The notes under the pieces: generated by a model | What the model was told of the DNA's origin: nothing | Seen by the model: only the letters and a program-made list of their open reading frames with translations | Database searches by the model: none | Made by a program: the position numbers and the translations under genes | From: Planctomycetota bacterium | GTDB taxonomy: Bacteria; Planctomycetota; PUPC01; JACPCR01 | Assembly: GCA_030740295.1 (NCBI GenBank) | Contig: JASLXP010000518.1 | Coordinates: 1 to 12,404 of the forward strand | Length of the DNA stretch: 12,404 nt | Direction of reading: 5' to 3' | Shown: in pieces, positions 1 through 6,924 of the stretch | Numbering within the stretch: the first letter of the stretch is position 1 | Layout of the letters: every line of letters starts with the position of its first letter

Positions 1-235
1 AAGGCTTCTGTGTTTTGCGTGCGCTGGAGGCCTTCTTCTTGTTCTCTTTCCGCGCGTGGTTCAGGCGGTCGGCAATTACTTTGGCTTCCCTCTTAGTAAT
101 CGGGCGGCCATGCAGATCGCGGAACTCGTAGCTGGCCTTGGCATCGGTTCCTTTCAGAGCTACCGATGGCCACGAGGAACCCCCGCCCCCTCTCCGGCAG
201 CCAAGCTCACCACAATAGGAACTATAAACGCCCAT
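1..235 (-). CDS. Partial hypothetical protein, lysine-rich, running off the left edge
   Basis: A reading frame on the minus strand is open from an ATG at 233-235 to the first base of the window, about 78 codons, and continues outside it. I do not recognise the family. The first 20 or so residues are glycine-rich and low in character. From about residue 25 onward the sequence looks like real protein: charged, with G/C-ending codons, containing YEFRDLHGRPITKREAKVIA and then a strongly basic stretch (NHARKENKKKASSARKTQK) ending at the window edge. No Shine-Dalgarno is visible before the ATG, and the frame is also open upstream, so the true start is uncertain. It follows the SMP-30 gene on the same strand by 40 bases. 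The competing plus-strand frame at 56-289 is poor in charged residues and overlaps the end of the SMP-30 gene, so I prefer the minus frame. Confidence 0.42.
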   Translation of the reverse strand, partial: MGVYSSYCGELGCRRGGGGSSWPSVALKGTDAKASYEFRDLHGRPITKREAKVIADRLNHARKENKKKASSARKTQKP

Positions 236-275
236 TGGTTTTTCACGAAGGGAGCTTCCCGCCTGTCGCCACGAG

Positions 276-1220
276 TTAGGCCCCAATAGTGTTCAATCTG
301 ATTCTCACGAGGTGCATGTGTGCGGTGATGAAGAGGGTCGAACCGTCTTCGCCCCAGGCACAGTTGGAGATGGCTACCGGGAAACGGATCGTGCCCAGGT
401 GGTTGGCTTCCGAATCGAGCACGATGACCCCGCCCGGGCCAGTGGCGAATATGTTGCCGTGCTTATCGAGCTTGAAGCCATCGGGCAGGCCCTTGTTGTC
501 GGGCACCCATGCAGTGGAATCAAAGAAGACGCGACCATTGGAAGCGTTGCCCTCGCCATCCAGATCGTAGGCCATCCAGACCGCATGCTCGGGGTCAGAG
601 TTGCCCACGTAGAAAGTCTTCTCGTCGGGGGAGAATGCCAGGCCGTTCGGGCGGCTCAGTTCGTCCGTCTGCAGGATGAGGCCCCCATTTTCCGTCAGCC
701 GGTAGACTCCTTGAAAGTCGAGCTCCTTTGCCGGGTCTTTGTCATTCTTCTCGAACCCGTAAGGCGGGTCAGTGAAGAACAGATCGCCATCCGAACGATA
801 GACGCAATCGTTGGGGCTGTTGAAACGCTTTCCCTTATAGCTATCCGTAAGCGTGACGAATCTGGACGCTGGCGTATCGAGCGGCGCGTCCATACGTGCC
901 ATCCGGCGGTCTCCGTGTTGACAGAGGACGAGCCGGCCCTCCGGGTCGATCACCAGCGCGTTCGAGCCCTGTTCGCCGCCGCGAGGAGTATCACCGGTGT
1001 AGCCGGATGGGGTGAGGTATTCCGTTCGGCCTTCTCCCTCTTTCCACTTGTAGACCATGTTCGGCGGAATGTCCGAGAAGAGCAGGTATCCACCCTCCTT
1101 TACCCAGACTGGTCCTTCAGACCATACGAGACCTTCGGTGAGAATCTCTGGTTTCGCGTCAGATGGAACGAGTTCATCAAATTCAGGACAGAGGCTTTCG
1201 AGTTCACCGAGGGTTCTCAT
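276..1220 (-). CDS. SMP-30/gluconolactonase/LRE family protein (sugar lactonase)
   Basis: Predicted six-bladed beta-propeller lactonase of the SMP-30/gluconolactonase family, which hydrolyses aldonolactones using one divalent metal. From the ATG at 1220 it is 314 residues, normal for the family. Family landmarks are present in order: LVWSEGPVW near residues 31-39 (the Glu is the expected metal ligand), RFNSPND near 132-137 (Asn ligand), SRPNGLAFSPDEKTFYVGNSD near 189-209 (Asn plus the Asp of the third ligand position), and a C-terminal ISNCAWGEDGSTLFIT blade. The frame extends ten codons upstream to a TTG, but neither start has a clear Shine-Dalgarno; I chose the ATG because it is the stronger codon. 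No signal peptide is visible, so it should be cytosolic. It lies 207 bases downstream of the chelatase gene and may have its own promoter. Substrate is not deducible; gluconolactone is only the family archetype. Confidence 0.9.
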   Translation of the reverse strand: MRTLGELESLCPEFDELVPSDAKPEILTEGLVWSEGPVWVKEGGYLLFSDIPPNMVYKWKEGEGRTEYLTPSGYTGDTPRGGEQGSNALVIDPEGRLVLCQHGDRRMARMDAPLDTPASRFVTLTDSYKGKRFNSPNDCVYRSDGDLFFTDPPYGFEKNDKDPAKELDFQGVYRLTENGGLILQTDELSRPNGLAFSPDEKTFYVGNSDPEHAVWMAYDLDGEGNASNGRVFFDSTAWVPDNKGLPDGFKLDKHGNIFATGPGGVIVLDSEANHLGTIRFPVAISNCAWGEDGSTLFITAHMHLVRIRLNTIGA

Positions 1221-1302
1221 CGATACAGTTACGATTAATGAGGGATGCAATTGGGGCCAGGTGAGTCACATTGCGGCCGAAGGCAGCGTCAAATCAGTCG
1301 GC

Positions 1303-1330
1303 ATTGAAAGGCATGGTGCTGGGTTGTCAA
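1303..1330 (-). promoter_or_regulatory. Candidate sigma-70-type promoter for the SMP-30 gene
   Basis: On the minus strand a perfect TTGACA (1330-1325) is followed after a 16-base spacer by TTCAAT (1308-1303), which matches the -10 consensus at four of six positions. It sits in the 207-base gap between the chelatase and the SMP-30 gene and would give a leader of roughly 75 bases before the ATG at 1220. This is a pattern match only; the housekeeping consensus of this organism is unknown. Confidence 0.33.
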
Positions 1331-1427
1331 TCCCCTCAACATCAACAGGGCATCCATGGGCTATTGTCCGAACTGAGCAAGTTTGACAGGCGCAGATCCG
1401 ATAACCGACCACGTGAAAACACTCTTC

Positions 1428-1790
1428 TCATTTGGATACTCCCAGCCGCTCGGCCACCACTTCCAGAATCTTGTCCGACAGCCCAAGAGGCTCGGTCACC
1501 CGCCAGCAAATGCCGGCGTGCTGGGCCGCGGCCTCGGCGCAGAGGTCGGGAATATCTTCGTGCCAATGCTTGCCGGGCAGAAGGAAATAAGGGAGCACGA
1601 CTATATCAGTCGCGCCTTTCTTGATTGCAGATTTGAAGGCATCAGCAATTGAAGGGCTGGCAATCTCCATGTGCGCGGGCTCGACAATCTGAAAGTGGTG
1701 GAGATCGGTAAAACGTTCAACGATCTCTTCGAATTTCTCATTCGATTCTTCCTGACGCGATCCGTGATCGACGATAATGATGCCAGTCAT
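1428..1790 (-). CDS. Short CbiX/SirB-type sirohydrochlorin chelatase-like protein
   Basis: A 120-residue protein of the short CbiX class (CbiX-S/SirB), single-domain enzymes that form homodimers and insert Co2+, Fe2+ or Ni2+ into sirohydrochlorin for cobalamin, siroheme or F430 synthesis. The N-terminal IIIVDHGSR (His9) and the later LPYFLLPGKHWHEDIPDL (His75, His77) match the two metal-binding histidine positions of the family. The ATG at 1790 starts MTGIIIVDHGSR directly. The frame extends to a TTG at 1841, but that would overlap the isomerase gene and add a tail foreign to the family. GGGAACGAG lies just before the ATG as a weak ribosome site. It follows the isomerase stop by 19 bases, so it is probably co-transcribed with it. 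No other tetrapyrrole gene lies in the window. The metal cannot be told from sequence. Confidence 0.86.
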   Translation of the reverse strand: MTGIIIVDHGSRQEESNEKFEEIVERFTDLHHFQIVEPAHMEIASPSIADAFKSAIKKGATDIVVLPYFLLPGKHWHEDIPDLCAEAAAQHAGICWRVTEPLGLSDKILEVVAERLGVSK

Positions 1791-1809
1791 GACTCGTTCC
1801 CGATCCGGA

Positions 1810-2628
1810 CTAAAAATTATCGCACTCGATGTAAGCGTCAATCACGGCTTGTTCGCCTTCTGCGCCGGGTCTGGAATTGCCGTGCTCCATTCCCATGGTG
1901 CCCGTCCAGCCTTTGTCGTGGATGTGCTTGAAGACGTTCTTGTAGTTGATTTCGCCGGTCGTGGGCTCTTTGCGGCCCGGCGTGTCACCGATTTGGAAGA
2001 CGCCGATCTCGTCCCAGCAACGATCGATGTTAGGGATGAGATTTCCTTCGGTGATTTGCTGGTGATAGATATCAAACAGGATCTTGCACGAAGGACTGTC
2101 GACGGCTTTGCAGATCTGGTATGCCTGCGGCGATTCGGCGAGGAAAACGCCCGGATGATTGATGAGCCTGTTGAGCGGCTCGAGCACCATGACGAGTCCC
2201 GATGGCTCGCAGATTTCGGATGCGCGCTTCAGGAGCTCGATAACGTTCGCAGTCTGGTAATCCCAGGCGAGTTTCATATCGAAAAGGCCCGGGACGACGG
2301 TGCACCATTTGGCGTTCACTCGCTTGGCGATATCGACGGCGTTGCGAATATCTTCGAGCACTCTGTCTCGAATGTCTTGATCATCGGAAGCCATCGTGGC
2401 TTCCTTGAAACTCCCTGTGGCTACGAAAACTCCCATCAGCATATCGAGCTCTACCATGGCCTCTGCAACTTTCTCCTGAATTTCGATATCACGATTAGGC
2501 ATGCCATTATCTTCCCACGCGGTGAAGCCCTGTTCGGCTGCAAATCTCAACTGGTCGACGAGATCCTCTCCCGCGCTGTGTTTGAACATGCCGAAATGTG
2601 GTGCGTATCTGAGTTTGAATTGATTCAT
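1810..2628 (-). CDS. Hydroxypyruvate isomerase-like TIM-barrel protein
   Basis: A 272-residue AP-endonuclease-2/xylose-isomerase-like TIM barrel most similar in pattern to hydroxypyruvate isomerase (Hyi) and its relatives, which interconvert hydroxypyruvate and tartronate semialdehyde or isomerise related sugars. The expected metal ligands are present: Glu150 in VMVLEPLN, Asp186 in KILFDIYH, Gln212 in GVFQIGDTPGR and Glu248 in MGMEHGNS. The run DTPGRKEPTTGEINYKNVFK (215-234) follows the Hyi pattern of PGRHEP...GEINY. The start is set by a strong Shine-Dalgarno before the ATG at 2628; the open frame runs 22 codons further upstream but lacks family sequence. No signal peptide, so cytosolic. It lies 156 bases after the DUF1552 gene and 19 bases before the chelatase. 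Many paralogues of unknown substrate exist in planctomycetes and verrucomicrobia, so the exact reaction is uncertain. Confidence 0.88.
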   Translation of the reverse strand: MNQFKLRYAPHFGMFKHSAGEDLVDQLRFAAEQGFTAWEDNGMPNRDIEIQEKVAEAMVELDMLMGVFVATGSFKEATMASDDQDIRDRVLEDIRNAVDIAKRVNAKWCTVVPGLFDMKLAWDYQTANVIELLKRASEICEPSGLVMVLEPLNRLINHPGVFLAESPQAYQICKAVDSPSCKILFDIYHQQITEGNLIPNIDRCWDEIGVFQIGDTPGRKEPTTGEINYKNVFKHIHDKGWTGTMGMEHGNSRPGAEGEQAVIDAYIECDNF

Positions 2629-2784
2629 GTGGTCCTCCGGAAATGGAAAAATGGTCAGTGGATGATACTGATGCCTGTCGCTCTCTCGTTCCACGCTCTG
2701 CTGGAAACGAAGGCCCTGGCCAGTTCGTCGTCAGGATACTGGCCCTTAAAAGACGTTTCTGATTGTATTGGCGGAGGAGAGGAT
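2629..2784 (-). other. 156-base gap with a short inverted repeat
   Basis: Between the DUF1552 stop and the isomerase start there is no gene. The perfect inverted repeat GGCCAG/CTGGCC (2718-2723 and 2739-2744, 15-base loop) could form a weak hairpin about 40 bases after the DUF1552 stop. It has no following U-run, so a true intrinsic terminator is unlikely. I see no convincing promoter here. The gap could be a processing or attenuation site, or nothing. Confidence 0.25.
2634..2638 (-). promoter_or_regulatory. Shine-Dalgarno fixing the isomerase start
   Basis: The minus strand reads CCGGAGGACCACATG, a GGAGG core five bases before the ATG at 2628. This selects that ATG over the upstream in-frame codon at 2694 and is among the strongest ribosome sites in the left block. 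Confidence 0.8.
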
Positions 2785-4065
2785 TCACACCATCTCGAGC
2801 CCGCGCATCGTACCCTTGCTGCTGGCGAATTCATCCACCTCGATGTCCAGACGATGCAACGCACTGAGGTAGAGGTTGGGCAGCGGGTAGTTCTTCTTGC
2901 GGTTGAAGGCGAGGTGCTGGCCGTGCTTGAATCCGCCGCCAGCGAAGACTACCGGCATATTCTTTGTGTCATGTGCTGAAGCGTTGCCGAGGTTGGAGGT
3001 CAGCAGGGCAATGGTGTGGTCAAGCAGTGTGCCGTCTCCCTCCGCAGTCTTATGCATTCTACGTATGAGCCGGCCCCATTCGTTCATTTGGGCCTCTTCG
3101 ATGAGGGCAAGCTGGGCTATCTTGGCCTTGTCCAGGCCGTGATGGCTGAGTTGATGATAGCCCTGGTCGACACCTTGTATGGGAATCTTCTGCCCGCTGC
3201 CGTTGCTGTGCATGGTGATGAAGCGGGTCGAATCGGTCTGGAGCGCGAGAAGGATCACATCGTGCATCGCAGCCTGGTGGGCAATGAGGTCACCGGCATC
3301 TCTGACGGGGTCGGGCGGTCCTGCGTCGATTTTTGGCTTGGGGCGCGTGGACCAGCCTTCATTTCCCGCGAGGCGTTTTTCGAGGTCGCGGACGCTCGTG
3401 AAGTAGGCGTCAAGCTTGTCGCGGTCTCCCGGGCCCAGACGCCGCTGCATGGTTTTTGCCTCGCTGGCGACAATGTCCATGATGCTCCGGCCCTGCTGTA
3501 TCCTCCGGATCTGCTGCGCCTGCACTTGTGGGGTATCGTCCACAAACAACTGCGCAAAAAGGCGCTGCGGCGAATTCTCGGGTGGGATCATCGCACCGTT
3601 TTCTGTGTACGACGTACTCGAATTGCCCAACGCGTTCAGCACCAGTGATGGGAAACGCGTCTCTCCGCCGAGTCTTTGAGCCATGAATTGATCCAGCGAA
3701 ATGGAGTTTCGAAAATTCCCGCCGTTGTAGGGGGCCGCGGAAAGGATGCATGGCTCGGCCCTGTGGCCGCCGCCCACGCCGGGATGGGAGACGCCCGATA
3801 TGACGGTGAATTGCTCTCGAAGATCATCGATGGGTTTCAGGTAGCGAGTCGGTTTGTACTTGCGGCCCGCCTGCTTCGGAAACAAGTTGGGCGCATGGAA
3901 TCCGAGCGCGTTGCTGATGGCGACAAAACGCCGTGGTAACGCGGCTTCCTCACCGCGGGCCAGCGCCGGCCTCATAGCTTCAAGCCAGGGCAGCGCCACG
4001 GTCACGCCGGAGGCGCGGAGGAATGTCCGTCGGGAGATCTGTTTTTTGATGTTGATATTGGCCAT
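2785..4065 (-). CDS. DUF1552 (HXXSHH) domain protein, Tat-exported
   Basis: A 426-residue DUF1552 protein (Pfam HXXSHH). It begins with a twin-arginine signal, SRRTFLRASG with the RR at residues 12-13, a hydrophobic stretch, and a plausible cleavage after ALA near residue 36, so a folded protein is exported. The family-naming motif is present as YHQLSHHG, and the ISGVSHPGVGGGHRAE region near residues 89-104 is typical. Length is normal for the family. The biochemical role of DUF1552 is unknown. It is nearly always encoded beside DUF1592-type cytochrome proteins, and here it starts 13 bases after the end of such a gene, so the two should be one transcription unit and perhaps one periplasmic system. 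No clear Shine-Dalgarno precedes the ATG at 4065, which suggests translation coupled to the upstream gene. If that gene is truly broken, coupling may be impaired. Confidence 0.93.
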   Translation of the reverse strand: MANINIKKQISRRTFLRASGVTVALPWLEAMRPALARGEEAALPRRFVAISNALGFHAPNLFPKQAGRKYKPTRYLKPIDDLREQFTVISGVSHPGVGGGHRAEPCILSAAPYNGGNFRNSISLDQFMAQRLGGETRFPSLVLNALGNSSTSYTENGAMIPPENSPQRLFAQLFVDDTPQVQAQQIRRIQQGRSIMDIVASEAKTMQRRLGPGDRDKLDAYFTSVRDLEKRLAGNEGWSTRPKPKIDAGPPDPVRDAGDLIAHQAAMHDVILLALQTDSTRFITMHSNGSGQKIPIQGVDQGYHQLSHHGLDKAKIAQLALIEEAQMNEWGRLIRRMHKTAEGDGTLLDHTIALLTSNLGNASAHDTKNMPVVFAGGGFKHGQHLAFNRKKNYPLPNLYLSALHRLDIEVDEFASSKGTMRGLEMV

Positions 4066-4078
4066 GATCTATTGGCGT

Positions 4079-4594
4079 TTATTTGTGGGTAAAGAGGCGG
4101 CTTTTGACTACCTCATGGATCAAAGTCTTCAAACCAAATCCGTGCTTTGCAGAGGCGGCAACGATGGCCTCGATATGCTCACGGTCGGAAAAAGAGATGC
4201 TGGCGCCGGTGGCGTAGGTGACGAGGTGATTGGCCACGTTGCGGGCGATTAGCTCTGGCTTTCTTACCAGAATTTCCTTGAAGGCATCCACGTCGGCGAA
4301 GGCATCACCGTCCGCGGTCACGTAGCTTGGATCCACAGCAGGGCCTTTCTTCCAGCCACGCTTCTTTGGGTTGATGGCCGCGCGATAGTGCGTACGCCAG
4401 CCGCCGATGACGTCATAGCTTTCCAGCGCAACCCCGGGTGGATCGATCTTCACATGGCAGACCGCGCAGCTCGGCATCGTCCGGTGTTTGGCGAGTTGTT
4501 CGAGAATGGTCGTGGCGCCGCGGATGTCCGGCTCGACCGGGGGGACGTTCGCAGGCGGCGGCGGGACGTGGTAGCCCATGATGCGCTCCATCAT
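4079..4594 (-). CDS. DUF1592-family protein, C-terminal part (DUF1588-DUF1585) beyond the in-frame stop
   Basis: This segment is the same-frame continuation after the TAG at 4616-4618. Its first ATG is at 4594, and six sense codons (PVIRGV) plus a Trp codon lie between the stop and that ATG. It contains the rest of DUF1588, with PSCAVCHVKIDPPG carrying the second heme motif C-x-x-C-H (Cys43, Cys46, His47 of the fragment). The ESYDVIGGWR run follows, then DUF1585 to the end (LVTYATGASISFSDREHIEA, then SLF-type ending SRLFTHK). As a separate product it would lack a signal peptide, so its heme motif could not be matured outside the membrane. It also has no good ribosome site. It is therefore best read as part of the upstream gene. 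It ends 13 bases before the DUF1552 start. Confidence 0.7.
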   Translation of the reverse strand: MMERIMGYHVPPPPANVPPVEPDIRGATTILEQLAKHRTMPSCAVCHVKIDPPGVALESYDVIGGWRTHYRAAINPKKRGWKKGPAVDPSYVTADGDAFADVDAFKEILVRKPELIARNVANHLVTYATGASISFSDREHIEAIVAASAKHGFGLKTLIHEVVKSRLFTHK

Positions 4595-4615
4595 CCAGAC
4601 CCCGCGAATGACCGG

Positions 4616-6448
4616 CTACGTCGTTGTGCCATCGGCAGTGACTTTGAGCACGCTTCCGTGAGTGATGATTCCGCCGCGATGATCTCCGGGCTTGAATGAA
4701 ACGCGCTGCATACCCTCGCCGCCCGGCCAGGGCACTCGATAATGGCGCGCGAGACGCGCGTTCATGAAACCAAATTTCGAATCAACGATGTTGGACACGC
4801 TGAGGTCATTCTTCAGCAACTCGTGAAAGAAAGTGCGAGTTTCTTCAAGCATGGAGTGCTTGAGTACTTCATCGAACTCAGGGTACAGCTTCGCGTCCGG
4901 CGTGGTGAAATCGATGTCTACAAGGTTGAGCCACTGATCCGTGAAATTTTCGACTAAAGTCTTTGCCTTGGGGTCATCCAGCATGCGCTCCACCTGTTGG
5001 TGCATGATCTCCGGTTTGAGCAGTTGGCCCTTGTCCGCGAGCGAACGCAGCTCTTCATCCGGCGAAGTGCTCCACAGAAAGTAACTCAAGCGGGCAGCCA
5101 GCGCGTGTTCGCCCAGGGGGCCGAGAGCTTCATCAAAGTAAAGGAACCTCGGTGAAGAAAGCACACCTCGATAAGCGCCTCGAAGGGCTTCGATGGGCGA
5201 GGCGCCCGCCTTCAGTTCGACCAGTGCCAGGGACAGATATGGGGCTGCCTCATCCTTGCTGACGGGCCTGCGAAACGCTCGGCCCGAAAACGCGCGTAAG
5301 AGGCCGGCGAGATCCTCTCCAGTCAGCGCGTCTGGATTGTGCCCGCCAAAGAGCTTTTCACGGACCATTTCCGGTCCGCCGCCGGGACAGACTCGCTTCA
5401 TCTCGATCCACTTGATAGCTACTCCCGGATGTCCCGACCGTTCAAGAAAATCGGCGGGGCCGTTTACATGTCCCTTGGTGTCCCGGCCTCCTGCCTGTTT
5501 GAGCTTTCGATCCTTTGGCCGGATTTCCAGCATGTGGCCTTTCTTAATCCAGGCCAGGTACTCATACTCCCGTGGCTTCTTCGTCGCGGCAAAACTGCCC
5601 ACCCAGTAGAGAGTCGATGCCCTGGCATAGCAGACGCCACTGCGGGCACTGCACCAGACCCGGCCTTCCTTTGGCGGATTGACTGCGGTGACCTTCAGTC
5701 GCACCCGATACCAACCGCTTGCCGGAACCCTCGTAGCAGGCATCCGGCCATAGAAAGGCTGTTGCGTGGACCATGCGACCACGTCCTGGTGCCCGGGCCG
5801 CCCCGCAGGCTCGCGGGAATTTCGACGCTTTTCGTTTCGGCGCAGCTTTTTCCAGTCGAGCATGACCCGGTGATCCGGCCGCGGATTCATTGCCCGGCTG
5901 AAAGCCGAATCCAACGCGGCATCCGCGGCTTCGAGGTACTTGCCCAGAAGATGATGAGAGACCTGTTGGGCCGCGGCCACGGTATCGAACCCGTCCATAC
6001 GCGGGTCCACCGGCAGGAAATCGCGCAGCGGAATGTCGATTCCCAGCAGTTCGTTGACCGTACGCTCGTACTGGAACCGGGTCAGCCGTCTCGATGCCAC
6101 CCGTCCGCGCCTGGCGATGCGCGCCACATCTGCGGCTTTCAGTTGACTGTGCAATGTTGAAAGGAAAGTCTGCTTCGCCGCGGCTTCGGGCCGGGGCTTC
6201 TTCTTGGGAGGCATCTCGTCCCCCTGCACGCGCTCAAACACGCGCTGCCATTTCTGAAATTTGCCCAGGTCGGCGAGGTCGAATTCGAGCGAAAGGAGAT
6301 CGAGGTCACCCTTCTTCAAGTCAGCGTCATGGCAGTCGGCACATACCCGTTCTAAGAATCCTGTGATCGCGCCGGGCCGTTCGGCCGCAAATGACAACGC
6401 CGGGATTAAAACAAGGCATAGAATGGGTTTTGTGAATCCGGAAGGCAT
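4616..6448 (-). CDS. DUF1592-family protein, N-terminal 610 residues up to the in-frame stop
   Basis: This is the part translated if TAG is read as stop. Residues 1-22 (MPSGFTKPILCLVLIPALSF, then AA) form a Sec-type signal peptide with a likely site after SFA, so the protein acts outside the cytoplasm. A c-type heme motif CADCH lies at 36-40, and GDEMPPKKKP (76-85) is the usual methionine region of PSCyt1. DUF1587 follows with RLTRFQYERTVNELLGIDIP (121-140). A beta-rich segment of about 190-350 resembles a carbohydrate-binding insert and may be one. DUF1595 is near 375-440 (FSGRAFRRPVSKDE), DUF1592 near 445-570 (LAARLSYFLWSTSPDEEL; ENFTDQWLNL), and the beginning of DUF1588 near 590-610 (RGGIITHGSVLKVTADGTTT). 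The ATG at 6448 has no clear Shine-Dalgarno. Exact function is unknown; a role with DUF1552 in surface electron transfer or polymer oxidation has been suggested only by context. Confidence 0.85.
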   Translation of the reverse strand: MPSGFTKPILCLVLIPALSFAAERPGAITGFLERVCADCHDADLKKGDLDLLSLEFDLADLGKFQKWQRVFERVQGDEMPPKKKPRPEAAAKQTFLSTLHSQLKAADVARIARRGRVASRRLTRFQYERTVNELLGIDIPLRDFLPVDPRMDGFDTVAAAQQVSHHLLGKYLEAADAALDSAFSRAMNPRPDHRVMLDWKKLRRNEKRRNSREPAGRPGHQDVVAWSTQQPFYGRMPATRVPASGWYRVRLKVTAVNPPKEGRVWCSARSGVCYARASTLYWVGSFAATKKPREYEYLAWIKKGHMLEIRPKDRKLKQAGGRDTKGHVNGPADFLERSGHPGVAIKWIEMKRVCPGGGPEMVREKLFGGHNPDALTGEDLAGLLRAFSGRAFRRPVSKDEAAPYLSLALVELKAGASPIEALRGAYRGVLSSPRFLYFDEALGPLGEHALAARLSYFLWSTSPDEELRSLADKGQLLKPEIMHQQVERMLDDPKAKTLVENFTDQWLNLVDIDFTTPDAKLYPEFDEVLKHSMLEETRTFFHELLKNDLSVSNIVDSKFGFMNARLARHYRVPWPGGEGMQRVSFKPGDHRGGIITHGSVLKVTADGTTT

Positions 6449-6569
6449 GTATTTTTGAGGAACAGATGACAGATCTGGTTAAATCCTGACAAGTATTCAG
6501 AGGTCCGCCAAAGCCTTGTTCAGGCCTGTTGCACGGTGTGCGAGTGCTGTTCAGAGCTCTGCAGTTGAA

Positions 6570-6613
6570 GAAAGAAAAATGGGGCCGATGAAAGAAAAAT
6601 GGGGCCGATGAAA
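6570..6613. repeat. Perfect tandem duplication of a 20-base unit
   Basis: The unit aaagaaaaatggggccgatg occurs at 6571-6590 and again at 6591-6610 without a mismatch. The identity extends one base left and three bases right, about 2.2 copies in 44 bases. Its perfection in noncoding DNA suggests a recent duplication or a selected doubled binding site. It lies 122 bases upstream of the DUF1592 start and about 85 bases upstream of the plus-strand promoter candidate. Confidence 0.93.
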
Positions 6614-6697
6614 ACTGATGATGGCAATGTGATCTGTTGCGAAGTCGGCATTCGGGATGACTAGACTTGGCTTGAGCTCCCACTCTCGATGCCGTAC

Positions 6698-6726
6698 TTG
6701 CAGCAGACAAGTCCGTGCCGGATAAT
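6698..6726 (+). promoter_or_regulatory. Candidate promoter for the rightward genes
   Basis: TTGCAG (6698-6703) and GATAAT (6721-6726) are separated by exactly 17 bases. The -10 matches TATAAT at five of six positions; the -35 matches only the TTG. It would start transcription near 6733, giving a leader of about 45 bases before the small reading frame at 6777. The position is sensible, but this is only a pattern match. Confidence 0.35.
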
Positions 6727-6776
6727 CTGCCATCGCAGTTCGGCCAGGCGTGTCAGAGAGTCTCATCGGGAGGAAC

Positions 6777-6908
6777 ATGATGGATGCAGACAATGAAAGT
6801 AACGAAGAAAACCTGAAATCCTCCAGCGGCTCTGCCGAGGCGATGGTAGGCGACATTAAGAGTTCCCTGGAGCCGGTCCTTGCGCTCTCTGAAAGGCTGG
6901 TGGATTGA
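6777..6908 (+). CDS. Candidate small acidic protein (43 residues)
   Basis: A short reading frame begins with two consecutive ATG codons (6777 and 6780) after GGGAGG at 6768-6773. That ribosome site is six bases from the second ATG, so the second may be the true start (42 residues). The product is acidic and polar at its N-terminus (DADNESNEEN), then Ser-rich, and ends with a segment that could form an amphipathic helix (GDIKSSLEPVLALSERLVD). I do not recognise a family. It sits downstream of a promoter-like pair and upstream of the 26-residue frame and the DinB gene on the same strand. A chance frame with a good ribosome site cannot be excluded. Confidence 0.38.
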   Translation: MMDADNESNEENLKSSSGSAEAMVGDIKSSLEPVLALSERLVD

Positions 6909-6924
6909 GGGAGAAGCAGGAGCG

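Larger units (their letters stand above)
4079..6448 (-). pseudogene. DUF1592-family c-type cytochrome gene interrupted by one in-frame TAG
   Basis: Read as a whole, this is a complete 790-codon gene for a planctomycete-type multidomain protein: signal peptide, PSCyt1-like heme domain, DUF1587, a beta-rich middle region, DUF1595, DUF1592, DUF1588 with a second heme motif, and DUF1585. The two open segments (6448-4616 and 4615-4079) are in the same frame and meet at a TAG at 4618-4616. Around it the translation reads VLKVTADGTTT, stop, PVIRGVWMMERIMG. Intact relatives keep this block as ...GTTTSPVIRG.W.., with serine at the stop. A single TCG-to-TAG change (plus-strand G to T at 4617) explains it. 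No base is lost or gained, and nothing else in the gene looks decayed. It is therefore a very recent nonsense mutation, a sequencing or assembly error, or, least likely, a recoded codon. Confidence 0.85.

Noticed and set aside
250..260. GGGA/TCCC hairpin after the SMP-30 stop as a terminator
   Set aside because: Only four base pairs and no U-run.
56..289. 77-codon plus-strand frame starting with GTG
   Set aside because: Poor in charged residues, overlaps the SMP-30 3' end, no ribosome site; the minus frame in the same place looks more like protein.
312..1238. 308-codon plus-strand frame
   Set aside because: Shadow of the SMP-30 gene on the other strand; the minus frame carries all family landmarks.
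1383..1388. TTGACA on the plus strand
   Set aside because: No plus-strand gene follows it and no acceptable -10 was seen.
1777..2979. 400-codon plus-strand frame
   Set aside because: It is antisense to the isomerase and DUF1552 genes, which have clear family motifs and a strong ribosome site; it has no recognisable domain itself.
4616..4618. Pyrrolysine or another recoded amino acid at the TAG
   Set aside because: Relatives carry serine here, one base change from TCG explains the stop, and nothing in the window suggests a recoding system.
5339..6160. 273-codon plus-strand frame
   Set aside because: Antisense to the DUF1592-family gene with no domain signature.
6449..6500. Promoter for the leftward DUF1592 operon (TTGTCA with TCATCT at 17 bases)
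   Set aside because: The -10 candidate matches the consensus at only two positions, so it is not better than chance.
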